A DNA stretch of 64,000 bases, from positions 31,021,126 through 31,085,125 of the forward strand of contig CM032661.1 in NCBI GenBank assembly GCA_019095985.1, given 5' to 3'. The notes below the pieces were generated by a model. The model ran no database searches, was not told where the DNA came from, and saw only the letters and a list, made by a program, of their open reading frames with translations. Below, one piece after another: positions 12,701 through 23,498 of the stretch (the stretch's first letter is position 1; each line of letters opens with the position of its first letter). Origin of the DNA: Streblospio benedicti (lineage: Eukaryota; Annelida; Polychaeta; Spionida; Spionidae). Made by a program: the position numbers and the translations under genes.

Positions 12701-15700
12701 GACAGCATGTGTTCAGCCTTTAATATATAATAGCTCTGGTCTCAGCCTGACCTTTTAATCATATATGACAACGCACACACGTAACAACCCCCCCCCCCCA
12801 ACACACACACAATATCCAACAAAAATAGCTCTTTTCACTTTCAAAGTGAATATGCACTATTTGGTTAACTATTTTTTTATGTATCATTTTTGTATTCATT
12901 CTTAATTGTGTCAATTCTTCTTACATCAATGAAGTCAGATTATTATGCACCATCACTAACCATAACTGACAAATGCACTCTGTAAACACATATATGTACG
13001 TTACATTAGAGACACGTGATACCACAAACAAAGACTCTATTTGAGCTTGTTTCACATAAATTATCCTAACAGCCTCACACCAGCAAAGAACGATCACCAG
13101 TTATGTAACATCTACCCTCCATTACATCAAAATGCATTAAACACAGAAAGCATTGTGATAGATTTTTACATAAACCTTCCTAGCAGGCTTGGGTGACATT
13201 GAGAAATCAAAAGACCCAGAGTGGCCTTGTTGTTGCTGCTAACACTATCACTGTCACAAACGCATTCCTGCAGTGTAGGTCATTGATCTGGTCTAGGTTC
13301 TTCACCTCACCTGCTAATAACCTTATTCATAACTTTACACTGGTTGCTATAATTTGGCATCATCAACGATCCGTTTCAAACAATGCCATTAAAATGGCCA
13401 GTTTTTAATCTAGTAAAACACCGCTACATATGCAATCTTTCTTGGTAGTTGGACGCGGTGGGTGTGCGGGTGAGGTGAAACCGTTATGGTTTGCATTGTG
13501 GATATATCCTATATAGCGAATGCTATGTCAACGTACATTTATAATATTTACGTATAAGTCGATGTTTCAATGCGAATGGACAAAAGTGCTTTTCAAGAGT
13601 AACAATAGGGGCGCATTAATTGTAAATGTTCTATATATCAAGCAATTAGTGCCGTGAGCAGCACACATCTGATCGCAGTTTACCAGCCGTCAAACAACCA
13701 ATACAAACTAGCAACACAATCTAAAAATTGTTTTAAACTTCCAGAATGATCTTTGGGGCGTTTACCCCGATTTAATCTCTTTAATACTTTATATTCTCTT
13801 GTTGAAGACAATATGAAACCAAGGACACGATTTCAATGTCGACTTATTAATTCTTTACCAGTGCTGACTTAAAAGTTGGACCTACACTAGAAATGTTATT
13901 CTTATATGAAGCCAATTGTGTGTTGCTTCTTGTATCACACTCACTAAATGAAAAAACGATCACCACAATGTTAATTCACACTCTTTATGGTGAATGAAAG
14001 CTTTATCACTATAGTAAGACATTTCTCTGTTAAGCACAAGTCTCTTTTCACACTATTTGACACTCTATTTGTAATAGATAGATCTAGCCCTAGGCCTAAA
14101 TATTCTACGGATCAATTGGTGGTGGTCAGGTGACGATGTGGCATCCGGTGACATCATAACAGAGGATAGTCTTGGTTCCAGCCCTAGAAAAAGAATAAGA
14201 ACAATAGCATGAGTCTTGGTTGTGTCACTCCATATTGTTGACCTTGTTAACTGACAATGAAATCAAAACAACATATTGAAAATCGAGAGATACCTAACCA
14301 TATTTATTGCCTCTGTAAGAATGAACATAATCGTGGTCATAAGCAGATCCAGGGGCACACAAATATTTCACTTTTATGTTTTTTTACATAACCGCCATAA
14401 AGTGCTAGTACAAAACCCATTATATCCTATAGGTGCGTTTTTTTCTAAAACCTGGATCTGCCAGTGTATATCTAGCTATTGCTGGATTTATGCAAGTTAG
14501 GTATATATTTCCTTTCAATTTCACGTAGGATCCTAAACGTTTGATATTGTATTGTAAGGACCTCACTGAAACGCATTCCATTGAAAAACATTTTGTTGCA
14601 ATTTGTTTGAAGTTTGGGGCTGATTTGACACAAACTGACTGGACTACTAATGCATTGTAGCCGGCCGGTTTAACCGCGAGTACCGGGCGCACCAGCTGTC
14701 GGGCTCGCCGTACCCCATCCTCTGGGTGGCCGAATACTTCACCATCGACGGCGAGGGCATCCGCTGGGGGCGCTACTACCTACAGGCCGGCTACTTCACG
14801 CACATACTCGTGTGGTGAGTACCTATTCATATGCAGATCTAGTGGACACAGGGGGCGTAATGCAAATGTAAATATTAAAGATGGTTTATAGTCATGATCC
14901 AAGTCATTTTCTTACGACTTTACATCAGGTCATTGGCATGTTTTTTTAACCATTTATTCATTTCGATCATGTGCAGCACATTCAGAGCACAATGCTAATT
15001 ACTTGCACAATCACCCACACAATAAATCACACCCACAACCACCCACTCACTCTTTCAACACAATAGTCTGTACCTAATTAACGTGTAGGTTCCACAGAGC
15101 AATGTGCAACTATCACGATGCGTGACACGCACCACCAAACCCAACCGGGAATCGAACCCATGGCCTTCTGGTCATGAGTTCAACTCCCTATCAACTCGGC
15201 CACAATTGTATACTTAAGCTTCTTTAAACTCCCGCTCACAAACCCCTCTCACAAACCCCTCTATCCTCACACCAGGACGTCCTTCGCCCTGTGGCTGTTG
15301 ACCCTCACCCTGCTCCGGCTGCTGTCGGCGGCCGGCGGCTGGGCGGCCATCGCCACGGGGTCGTGTCTCGGCGCCGCGTCCGCCACCTTCTTCATGGTCC
15401 ACAACCCCACGCCGCTCGAGGTGCCGTTTGAGGATGGCCGCCTGGTGCTCAGATACGGCTGGTGCTTCTGGCTCAACCTCGCCACAGGTGAGGACGACGA
15501 GGGCGTATAAATTTGTTTGCAACTAGAGATACTATTGTAGTACCATTTTCGCCGCTAGGTGGTGACAAACCTGTTAGTCCCGACCAACCAGACCCTGTGA
15601 TGGTGTAGACGGTGTCGATGGCGTAGACGAGCAAATGATTTAGTTTCTATCAATGTTTGTCTATAAATACCCACAATGCATTGTAAATGTCACATGATTT

Positions 15701-17806
15701 GGTTTGTTTGTCTACAATTCATAGACATGCATACTCGTGTATCTCTCTATTGAGACCACCTGAGGTTTGCCCCATGGGTAGTATAGTTTTTACACATTAT
15801 AATCTGTACCGTGGGGTCTGGGCATGTGATATGGTAGATAGAGGTAGGCTGGGGATGATTAGATAAGCTAGACATGGGGCGAAAGAATGAGAACCTGAGT
15901 GGTGATAGGCCCGGATAGACGTGTAGCGAAGATGCACGACATACTATTCATGGAGTTAACTAAAGAGGGAAGAAGATAGATACATTGTTGTCAAGATTTG
16001 CATTCACAACGTAGGCTATACCAGGAGACTGCTAGACATGGTGTGTTAAGACACACACAGTTTGGTCATGGTACACTGCAGAGTTGTGCCTTAGTACAGG
16101 GCTTGCAAGTACAGTGCTTGCAAGTACAGCGATTTGCTGTACTTGGACGTGGACTTAAGTACATATGGAAACAAAATCAAATGTCCTTGGTACTTGGACT
16201 CAAGTACAAATAAAGTACTTGTATTTGGACTCAAGTACATTGGGAAAATCATCAATGGACTAAATGGACTTGTACTTGGACTCAGGTACGCATGCAAAGT
16301 ACTTAGACTGGACTTGAGTCCGTAAATTGTACTTACACACAACTCTGGTACAATGGCATCTTGGAAATGTTGGATGTGGAGTGGCTACACATAATGGAAC
16401 AGGTCATAACATGGAACAGGTCAGAAGTGAGAACGTCATGTTGCTTCAACCTCAGTACAGAAGTAGTCCATACCCTTTGTTCATGATTTCAGCGTGTGTG
16501 TGTTTATTTCTTGGAGCCTTGATCCTCCTGGTGGATTCCATCAATGTGAACGCGCTCTCTTCTTTCCTGGGCAAAGACATACTGCAGGAGTACGAGGACG
16601 TCTATGACGGTCAGGCACATTCTCATATACCAACAGACACCCTGTAGTTGCTTGTACATGTATACTTAATATTGAGCGCAGACTTGTATCTTTAGGAACA
16701 TTCACTATGTTGTTCTGTCAGCAATTCTATTTTGATGTTGACTTCCTGATAATGTCTGCCCCTTACACAAAGCAAACACTATTATTCGTTTTGATGTAAA
16801 GATGCATTGTTTTCGGACTAAAATGTCTGTCTATATTATTAAATGAGGATTTAGTGCAATTGTGTGGTATTTTATGTGGACTACTATGATTGTTACAGTG
16901 CCACCGGAAATAGGTGACGGCTTGCTGGAGGTGGACCTCGGGCTCATGTCGCGGACGTACAGCCGAGGTGTCGACTCTGTGTACAGCGTCACAAGCAGCA
17001 ATGTGAGTGAGACAATTATACACGCAGTTCGGCTATATTTACATCCCGGGATTTAAATTCACAAACATCGTTCAAAGACTCCCCATTTCAACCGAGGATG
17101 CCTCAAATTATAGGTTCCATTTCCCCAATTGTCCTTATTTTCGGTTTAGGCACCCAGTCGAAGGTGAGGTGGTCAGTGTGTTGTGATCTGGGCACAGTTG
17201 ATTTATGTAATCTACATTGAAACATCCTCTGAAACACCAGCACTGTTTCAGTATCTCAGGGATAGTATTTCTTCATTTGAACTTAAGGAGACATGCACAG
17301 GTGATTTCCAAGGTATATAATAAATTTATGTCATGTAAATGGTACTTGCTATATCAGTTGAATATACACATTTTCAGCTATTTGTAACATTCCATTGTCC
17401 CCAAACATTGGAGATTATTATTCTATCAGCCTTAATAAACATTGCATACACGCAAATTTCGGCTTCCGGCGCACGAGTGATAAAGGCTACAGTCCTGTTA
17501 TTAGTACGGAACCTTCCAAAGTCAATCCACTCGTTTTTCTCTCTGTTTTAATTCATTTACATTTTTTTATCAAACGCGTGTCTATGATTGTAAAATTGAA
17601 AGTTATTAGGTGCAACATGTCAAGAATCTAGAAAAACAAAATAATTAAGTGAAATTGTCTGAGGAGGTGGTTGCTGTTCATGTCCCTTTAAACAAGTCCA
17701 ACAATAATTATTGGTATTAATAACTACACAACAAGAAGTAATCAGTCAGAAAAGAATAATATTATAAGATCGAGAACCTTCCATATCATCTTTACACTAT
17801 GAAAGT

Positions 17807-17893
<87 letters not shown>

Positions 17894-20150
17894 GCCATCG
17901 TCGTCATCGTCGTCGATGACGTCGACGTCGTCGTCGTCGTTGATGCCCTTGAAGTTTGAAATGGGAAGTGGCTTCAAAATTAAGTTTTAAGTGGGAAACG
18001 TGCTTAAACATTAAGTGTAAAGAGGAAAATTAGCAAAAATCTAAGTGTCAATTGGAAAGAAGACCCCCCCTCAAACCCAATCATCTAAACCCTCGACGAT
18101 GACTATCAACAATGACACTATTGTCCCACCTTTTCTCAGAGTCAGCCGGTGCACCACTACCAGCGGCGCCGGCGCGGCACCAACCCCGCGTCTCTGGCAT
18201 TCCGCGCTGCCAGGAAACCGCCGCCACCTCCGCTGCCGCCGCGCTACTTCCCCGGGAACCCGCGGGCTGTGATGGAGGCATGGCAGCAGGCGGAGCAAGG
18301 GGTCCGCGCCCAGGAGGAGAGCACGTGTGAGTACTGACGCACCAGCCTTATCTATTCGGGCTTATTGCTTATTGAAAATATATATGTAGCGTGAACATGG
18401 ACTTTGAAGGCTGTGTAAATGGGAAAGCCGTGAAACCCACGATGCTATGCGCTATTTGGTGTAATTTTGTATGTGAGACTTCTTTTTTAAGTTTCGATTC
18501 TTACAATGGGGGTTGGGTGGTGGCTCTTTCTCTATCGGTTTGGGTGGGTATACACCACCTTTTTTCTGAACAAATTATTATCTAAAAACCCCTATATTTT
18601 TTGCAGATAGCCACTTAAGACCCCCTTTTTCAGCAACTCATCATTCTAAGACCCCTATTGTTCACTCGCCAACTCACCAAAGACCCTAATTTTTCACCTG
18701 CCAGACATCCTTGAGGGGAGAATGCCCAACACGTTCCAATACAGTGCCCCCCCCGAGGAAACCGTCCGATGTGTTATTTTGAGAGGCTCCCGTTCTTGTT
18801 GAAATGCTAGAAACATAACAAAGAATCCGCTCTATATAAACGTAGTACAAAAGCGCATTGGCATGGTTGAGGTGCAAGATCCCATCCTACTTTTCAGCTC
18901 CCGCCTTTGACACAGGCGACCGTACGCCTCTGACCCAGCACTTTCAAGTGCCACTACGTCACACGCCACATCAGTACGTCACTCGCACGTCTCCCACGTA
19001 CGTCCCCCGTGAGACGACGACGTCACCGCCGTACGTCCCACGTCATACGTCGCCAGCGGAGACGTACGAACTGTCTGCGGTGACGTCACGGCGGCCGCTC
19101 CCGCCACAGCCCGACCCCGAGAGAGGCTTCCGCTGGCCGGTGGTCACTGACAACCAGCCAGACGTCATCGCAGAGTGAGTGATTACCTTCACCAACGAGT
19201 ATCATCACAATCTGCATAATGCACAAACATTTATTTTTATTTTATTTAACATGTTGAGCCATTATGCTATTAATGCAATAGGCCTATTAGTGTAGATATA
19301 GTAGATCTACCACGTTTCATTTTGCACCAAACATGGCTAGATCTAACTTTTTATAACCATAAAGTTCTGTTTTATTGCAGAGGGATATAGGACTAAGGGA
19401 CCTTTTGTCACAATGTTTGGAGGGGGGGCTATCAATTTTTTCACACACATTTGAGGGGGGCTATCAATTTTTTCACAGAAAATTTACCCCTATTTTTGAG
19501 ATTCTGTACTAAAATTTATTGTTTTTTTATATTATGGATATCAATCAACTAGGATTTGAGTTAGGTTATGATGAATGCGTAAATTGTAAGGGGGGGGTCA
19601 TCAATTTCTGTCACATGAAATCAAGGGGGGTTACCAATTATTTCACATAGATTGGGGGGGCTATTATTTTTTTCACAGCATTTTTGGAAAATCCTCCTAC
19701 CCCACCCTGTCATAAATACTGAATAGTCCCTAAGTGGAATATTTTTCTTCATACTATAATTCTAACTAGACTTAGATATATAACATCAGACCAGTGCAAT
19801 AATTGTGGATCCCTAGATATTTGAATATAAACATTACATAACGTGTTGGACTTGGAATGGGCCATATTTAGTTTCCTAAGACCAATCCCACAACAGTATC
19901 TGCGTGAATCATGTCAAAATTGAAACTGTCCATTTGAATGATCACATTGACCAAGAACAAAGAACCAGCATGCGCATAGCGGCATCTACTGGAGAGACCG
20001 TTCTTGATATGAGTATGTACCACTAATATCCTACTATTTCACTTCAGGAACACTAGGATGGAGCGCATGAAGGTTTTGGACATGATCAACCGTTTCAACG
20101 CAGCAGAAGACCATCCGCTGTCCCCCAACCCCTCCTCACCTAACTCATGA
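6794..20150 (+). CDS. DUOXA: Dual oxidase maturation factor (DUOXA), 12 exons, complete
   Basis: CDS: 6794-6888, 8645-8792, 10438-10495, 11307-11441, 12270-12389, 14661-14814, 15276-15487, 16493-16609, 16899-17002, 18140-18326, 18898-19174, 20048-20150; 569 aa. All junctions are GT-AG and phases agree. DUOXA proteins are multi-pass membrane partners that bring dual oxidase from ER to plasma membrane for H2O2 production. Seen here: TM1 ~54-74 ending in LIVPGYRGRE (family PGIRGK), TM2 ~83-103, an extracellular loop with the NITLTG glycosylation motif, NGT sequon, ERINYNERFSW and GRYYLQAGYF, then TM3-TM5 (~226-322). The start has a good context (ACCATGG). The tail from ~330 is much longer than in human DUOXA (whole protein 320-343 aa) and Pro/Arg-rich (PPPPPLPPRY; repeated T/SPxYVPR). 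Exon 3 is only 58 nt. The exon 8 donor (GTCAGG) is weak. No DUOX gene lies within 6.8 kb upstream. Confidence 0.93.
10284..10405. repeat. Hairpin-forming inverted repeat beside DUOXA exon 3
   Basis: Arms at 10284-10330 and 10357-10405 are near-perfect inverted copies (CTATCTCGCTGTGGTCTAT against ATAGACCACACACAGAGATAG; ACTGTATTGA against TCAATACAGT) around a 26-base loop. The loop (CTGTCTTCAGCTATGTC) recurs at about 63390-63407, so this is probably a dispersed element. Its right arm ends 32 bases before the 58-nt third exon of DUOXA. Confidence 0.75.
10950..11277. mobile_element. Family A inverted-repeat element, apparently split by an insertion
   Basis: The piece at ~10950-11000 (CCTTTCCACCAAAATGTTTC) and the piece at ~11210-11277 (CCCCTTTTCCAAAAACCTGG, ATCTG) match the left-middle and right halves of the element at 11476-11634. 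About 210 unrelated bases lie between them. Assignment to one interrupted copy is an inference. Confidence 0.45.
11476..11634. mobile_element. Family A MITE (GGCAGATCCAGG ends)
   Basis: A 159-base element starts GGCAGATCCAGG and ends CCTGAATCTGCC (terminal inverted repeats). G-rich and C-rich arms flank a middle that contains AAATACTTCATTTTGG. It lies 34 bases downstream of the DUOXA exon 4 donor. Sister copies: 14342-14462, 28848-28996, 46708-46847, 54728-54839. No transposase is encoded; it is a non-autonomous element. Confidence 0.8.
14342..14462. mobile_element. Family A MITE, short copy
   Basis: Begins GCAGATCCAGGGGCACA and ends AAAACCTGGATCTGCC, the same inverted termini as the 11476 copy, with a degraded AT-rich centre. 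It lies in DUOXA intron 5, about 200 bases before exon 6. Confidence 0.7.
14865..15212 (-). repeat. tRNA-derived SINE in DUOXA intron 6
   Basis: On the minus strand this reads as a SINE. A B-box-like GGTTCGATTCCC equivalent (plus strand GGGAATCGAACCC near 15150) and an A-box region (ACTCGGCCACAA near 15200) form the head, followed by the body shared with the plus-strand copies at 24452 and 28100 (TAATTAGC, GAGTGAGTGGK, then the ATAAACCAT end). It fills most of the intron between DUOXA exons 6 and 7 and ends about 60 bases before the exon 7 acceptor. Confidence 0.75.
16093..16335. repeat. Cluster of palindromic GTACTTGnnCTCAAGTAC repeats
   Basis: At least six copies of a self-complementary motif, typified by GTACTTGGACTCAAGTAC, occur in 240 bases (for example near 16133, 16191, 16216, 16270 and 16300). 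The spacers vary, so this is not a simple tandem array. It lies in DUOXA intron 7, about 160 bases before exon 8. No coding or tRNA signal is seen. Confidence 0.7.
17283..17692. mobile_element. Family C MITE (TTAAGGAGACATGCACAG ends)
   Basis: A 410-base element opens TTAAGGAGACATGCACAGG and closes CTGTTCATGTCCCTTTAA, inverted copies of each other. Internal blocks (GTACTTGCT, TTATTAGGTGCAACATGTCA, GGCGCACGAGTGATAAAG) match the copy at 55406-56306. It is non-coding and lies in DUOXA intron 9. Confidence 0.8.
17808..17942. repeat. (TTG)n microsatellite running into a TCG-rich tract
   Basis: About 29 perfect TTG units at 17808-17894 are followed by a CATCG/TCG-rich imperfect tract to about 17942. 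It lies in DUOXA intron 9, 200 bases before exon 10. The poly-Leu and poly-Asn frames are repeat artefacts. Confidence 0.95.
19395..19733. mobile_element. Family B inverted-repeat element, 5'-truncated copy
   Basis: It contains repeated GGGGGGCTATCAATTTTTTC blocks and ends AAAATCCTCCTACCCCACCC followed by GAATAGTCCCTAA. It matches the fuller copy at 22116-22536 but lacks most of the left terminal repeat. It lies in DUOXA intron 11. Confidence 0.75.
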
Positions 20151-21105
20151 TCACTCCTCACATCGCTGCTCACATGGATATATATGGATAGAGTGGAAAA
20201 AAACAGTATGAATTGGTGTAAAAGTTTAGAGACTCAACAAGATCTTAGATATTGTATGATGATAGTTGAAATGCAAGGCTTAAGATCGTTCTATGACATG
20301 ACTGTATGCCTAGTCGGCTGAGATAATAACGTTTTGCTCTAATTTACCCCCAAAGGCAATGGTGGGTGTTGAACAAACTGATACGCAAATTGCTTAACAT
20401 GCTGTACACATGTATGCATATTTCCTACCAAAAATAAGTACAGGTTGGTCGAGTAAGTGACTTTGGTGAGATTCTTGGAGGAAGTTATGATGGTTAACAT
20501 CTCAATGGGCAATATACATATAATCCTCAGCTCCAGCATGTTTCACATATTAGTGATCTTTCCCAAATGGAGATTCAGATTTCTTTAGGTTTTTACATGA
20601 ATGTAAATGGATCTCATAATATTTATGAGAGACGACCTGATTATATAATAAGAATTAAGCTCAGAATTAGGCCCGAATAATTGTTGTGTGAGCTAAAACG
20701 CGTTGCTGATGGATGAACGTCTGGAGAGACATTTGCTCTTGTCATTTTAATTTATTGTCACTGCTAAGTAACTTTATGTTTTGTAATATTTATTTTTACA
20801 CATATTTATTCCTGCGTATAAATGGTTTGTTGTTATTTTTGTGTGCAATTGTGGTTATAAATGAATGGAAATTGGTATGTGATAGTAAAAGCAAGCTAAG
20901 GTAGCGTGTAATACTGTGTATGAATAGCACTTGTGATAATTAAAGCGTTTTAATTGTTTTAAGTGAAGTTAGGTATTATAGGTGAAATTAGGTATTAAAA
21001 TTGTATATAACGCACCCATTTTCATTACCATTATTATTATTATATATTTATGATGTTTTTTACGATGCTATTACGTTTTCTGCAATAAATTTTATATTTA
21101 TTTAT
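20151..21105 (+). other. DUOXA 3' UTR (extent inferred)
   Basis: AT-rich non-coding sequence follows the DUOXA stop codon. A canonical AATAAA lies at 21084-21089; a weaker ATTAAA-like site is at about 20939. No ORF with recognisable motifs is present. The end of the UTR is inferred from the poly(A) signal only. Confidence 0.5.
21084..21089 (+). promoter_or_regulatory. Candidate poly(A) signal AATAAA for DUOXA
   Basis: AATAAA within TGCAATAAATTTTATATT, about 935 bases past the DUOXA stop and followed by a T-rich stretch. Confidence 0.5.
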
Positions 21106-22115
21106 GCTAAATTATCTTGTCATTTTATAGTTCAATTTTCTAAAAACTAACTTGCTATGTGAGATATCATAGAAGGTGAAACTATTATAAAGGTTTGAGA
21201 AACGGGAAATTTGGTCTGAACAAAGAGGTGGGAGAGAGGTTAGAAAGATTTTTTGGAGATGTAAGGTATCGAACCTAACCTATCGAACCTATTGCCCTAC
21301 TGATGTTAACACTACACATTACAATCATCGACGTTACATTCACTTATCAAATACAATGACTTTGCAACATTATGAACATTACATTCAACTGCTCGTTACA
21401 ACTTGCATTTGTATTGTTATGTGTGCCATAGTACAGTAAATAACTAGTATAATATACAGATGATAGATAATAGATAATAGAAAATACACATTCACAACGT
21501 GACCAATTCAACCTAAGTACACGTAGAAAATCTATCCACCATTCCACTATCTGGACTTTGTTTTGAAACACGTCAATATTTAAAAGTCGTGGGTGTTCAA
21601 GACAAGGTCATGAGAAATACATGTATCCTACTTTTTGCCACATAGAACATTTTGTTGCTGTCTTGACCCTCTGAAGAAGGGAAGGGAGACAAGACCCGGA
21701 CATGGTCAACACCAACACGACTAATAAAACTAGCATCAGACACCGTATGTGGACGTATCCAGACATGGCACAAACATGGTTTCGACAAGTATGGTTCCGA
21801 GAAAATGATTGATTTTGGTCTTTGTCGAAACAGCCTCGACAAAATGTTAGGAGGGGTACATCTCACACAACTTTTTTTGTCTTGGCAAACGTCTAACATT
21901 TATGATGATTTGTTGCCAAAACTTGGTTGGCACTAGCTCCCGACTAACAAGACTAGAAAAGAGAAAGGTCCAGACAAGGTCCAGACAAGGTCAGGACTAC
22001 GGAAGTTTGCAAAGTCATAACCATATCTTGGTGTGCTTGTGACTAGTAGAATGGAGGTGTAAAGTCCCAGTCTGACCTAATACGTGAATGGCATTTTCCA
22101 CCACTATAGGGGCAT

Positions 22116-22536
22116 AAGGGACCATTCCAGTATTTATGCCACGGTGGGGTAGGAGGATTTTAGGGCGGGCCATAAACTTTTGTCACAATGTTTGCAGGGG
22201 GGCTATCAAAATTTTCACACACTTTTGAGTGTGTGTGTGGGGGGGAGGCTATTATTTTTTACAGAAATTTTACCCCTGTTTTTTTTTAGATTCTGTACTA
22301 AAATATACTGTTTTTTGTATCATGGATATCCATCAAATATGATTTTAGTTAACTGATAATGATTGCGTTAACTGTTGTGGGGTGTGTGGGGGGTGGGGAG
22401 TCATCAGTTTTTGTCACATGAAATTGAGGGGGTTACCAATTTTTTCACAGAAGTTTGAGGGGGCTATTAATTTTTTCACAGCAATTTTGGAAAATCCTCC
22501 TACCCCACCCTGTCATCGATACTGAACGGTCCCTAA
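22116..22536. mobile_element. Family B MITE, full copy with ~45-base terminal inverted repeats
   Basis: It begins AAGGGACCATTCCAGTATTT, then GGTGGGGTAGGAGGATTTT; it ends AAAATCCTCCTACCCCACCC, then GAACGGTCCCTAA. The interior carries degenerate tandem blocks of G-run plus CTATCAATTTTTTCACA. Related elements are at 19395-19733 and 55021-55221, and a piece is at 2278-2396. It is non-coding. Confidence 0.85.
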
Positions 22537-23498
22537 GAGACACACGACCAAACACATATCCGGTGATGGTCAATAATGTCTACAAACCTAGGACTAAGCC
22601 AGATTCAGTCACAATGAATAGCACGCTCGACCATTGACTATATTTTTATATAAAGAATCGTTTCGCTTTTTTTTAACTAGACAACCTATAGATGGCCGAA
22701 AAAACCTTTTAAAAAAGGAATGCAGGCAAGCTCTCGACTAGACGTGGGGAATTCGAAAAGGTTTGCCCGTATCGTTATCTCCGAGGTGTATCTTATCACT
22801 AGCAACGTGCAGGCTGCAACCTTTCAGTGGTGCGCACATTGCTTAGTGCACATCGACAACGTCACCCCACAGGTGGAGTTTGAAGTGTAAAGGTAACTCA
22901 TTTCTTTTGGTGCTCTTATCAATGGTCAACATTAATAACCGCAATAGTAATTAAAACACACAATTTGCCAGACGTTGTACAATATTCGTGTACATGTACA
23001 TTGGCATGCTGTACATAATTGCTAGATCTATATAGTGTGAAATGGTGACGTAAAGTTGCAACATCAAAGAGTAGTGTGTTCAATAAAAGTTCATGGAAGT
23101 TCAAAATAATCAGCAATGATTATCTTACAGTAAAGAATGAATATGAATTTCAAAAGTATTTCCCCACTCGATCAGAGAATCTAAATCTCTCTATAGGATC
23201 TTCCATAGTGTGAATAGATCTATAGATCAAACAATCATCAGGAACACACGGCATAAAGTAGATGGACTGAGGACAGATGGTAGGTCATTTATGTACAGAA
23301 GAAATAGTAGAGGGGCCCATGACTGTACCTTGGGGATATCCAGATAGAACGGGGTCACCATCATTTTGGGGGGGGGGGCGGGGGTATAAAAGTTGCCAAT
23401 CTCCCATCTCCCATTTTTTGCCTTGTTCTTCCATCTCCCAAATCCCGCCTCCTATACATATATACAGTAGCACGCATACCTCCCTGTAGCTGCTGACC

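Noticed and set aside
15214-15522. Minus-strand 102-aa GC-rich ORF
   Set aside because: Antisense shadow of DUOXA exon 7, which carries the conserved protein reading on the plus strand.
17792-17990. Poly-Asn and poly-Leu ORFs
   Set aside because: Translations of the (TTG)n microsatellite.
18071-18337. Several overlapping Pro/Arg/Ala-rich ORFs on both strands
   Set aside because: All are alternative frames of GC-rich DUOXA exon 10; only the phase-consistent plus frame is kept.
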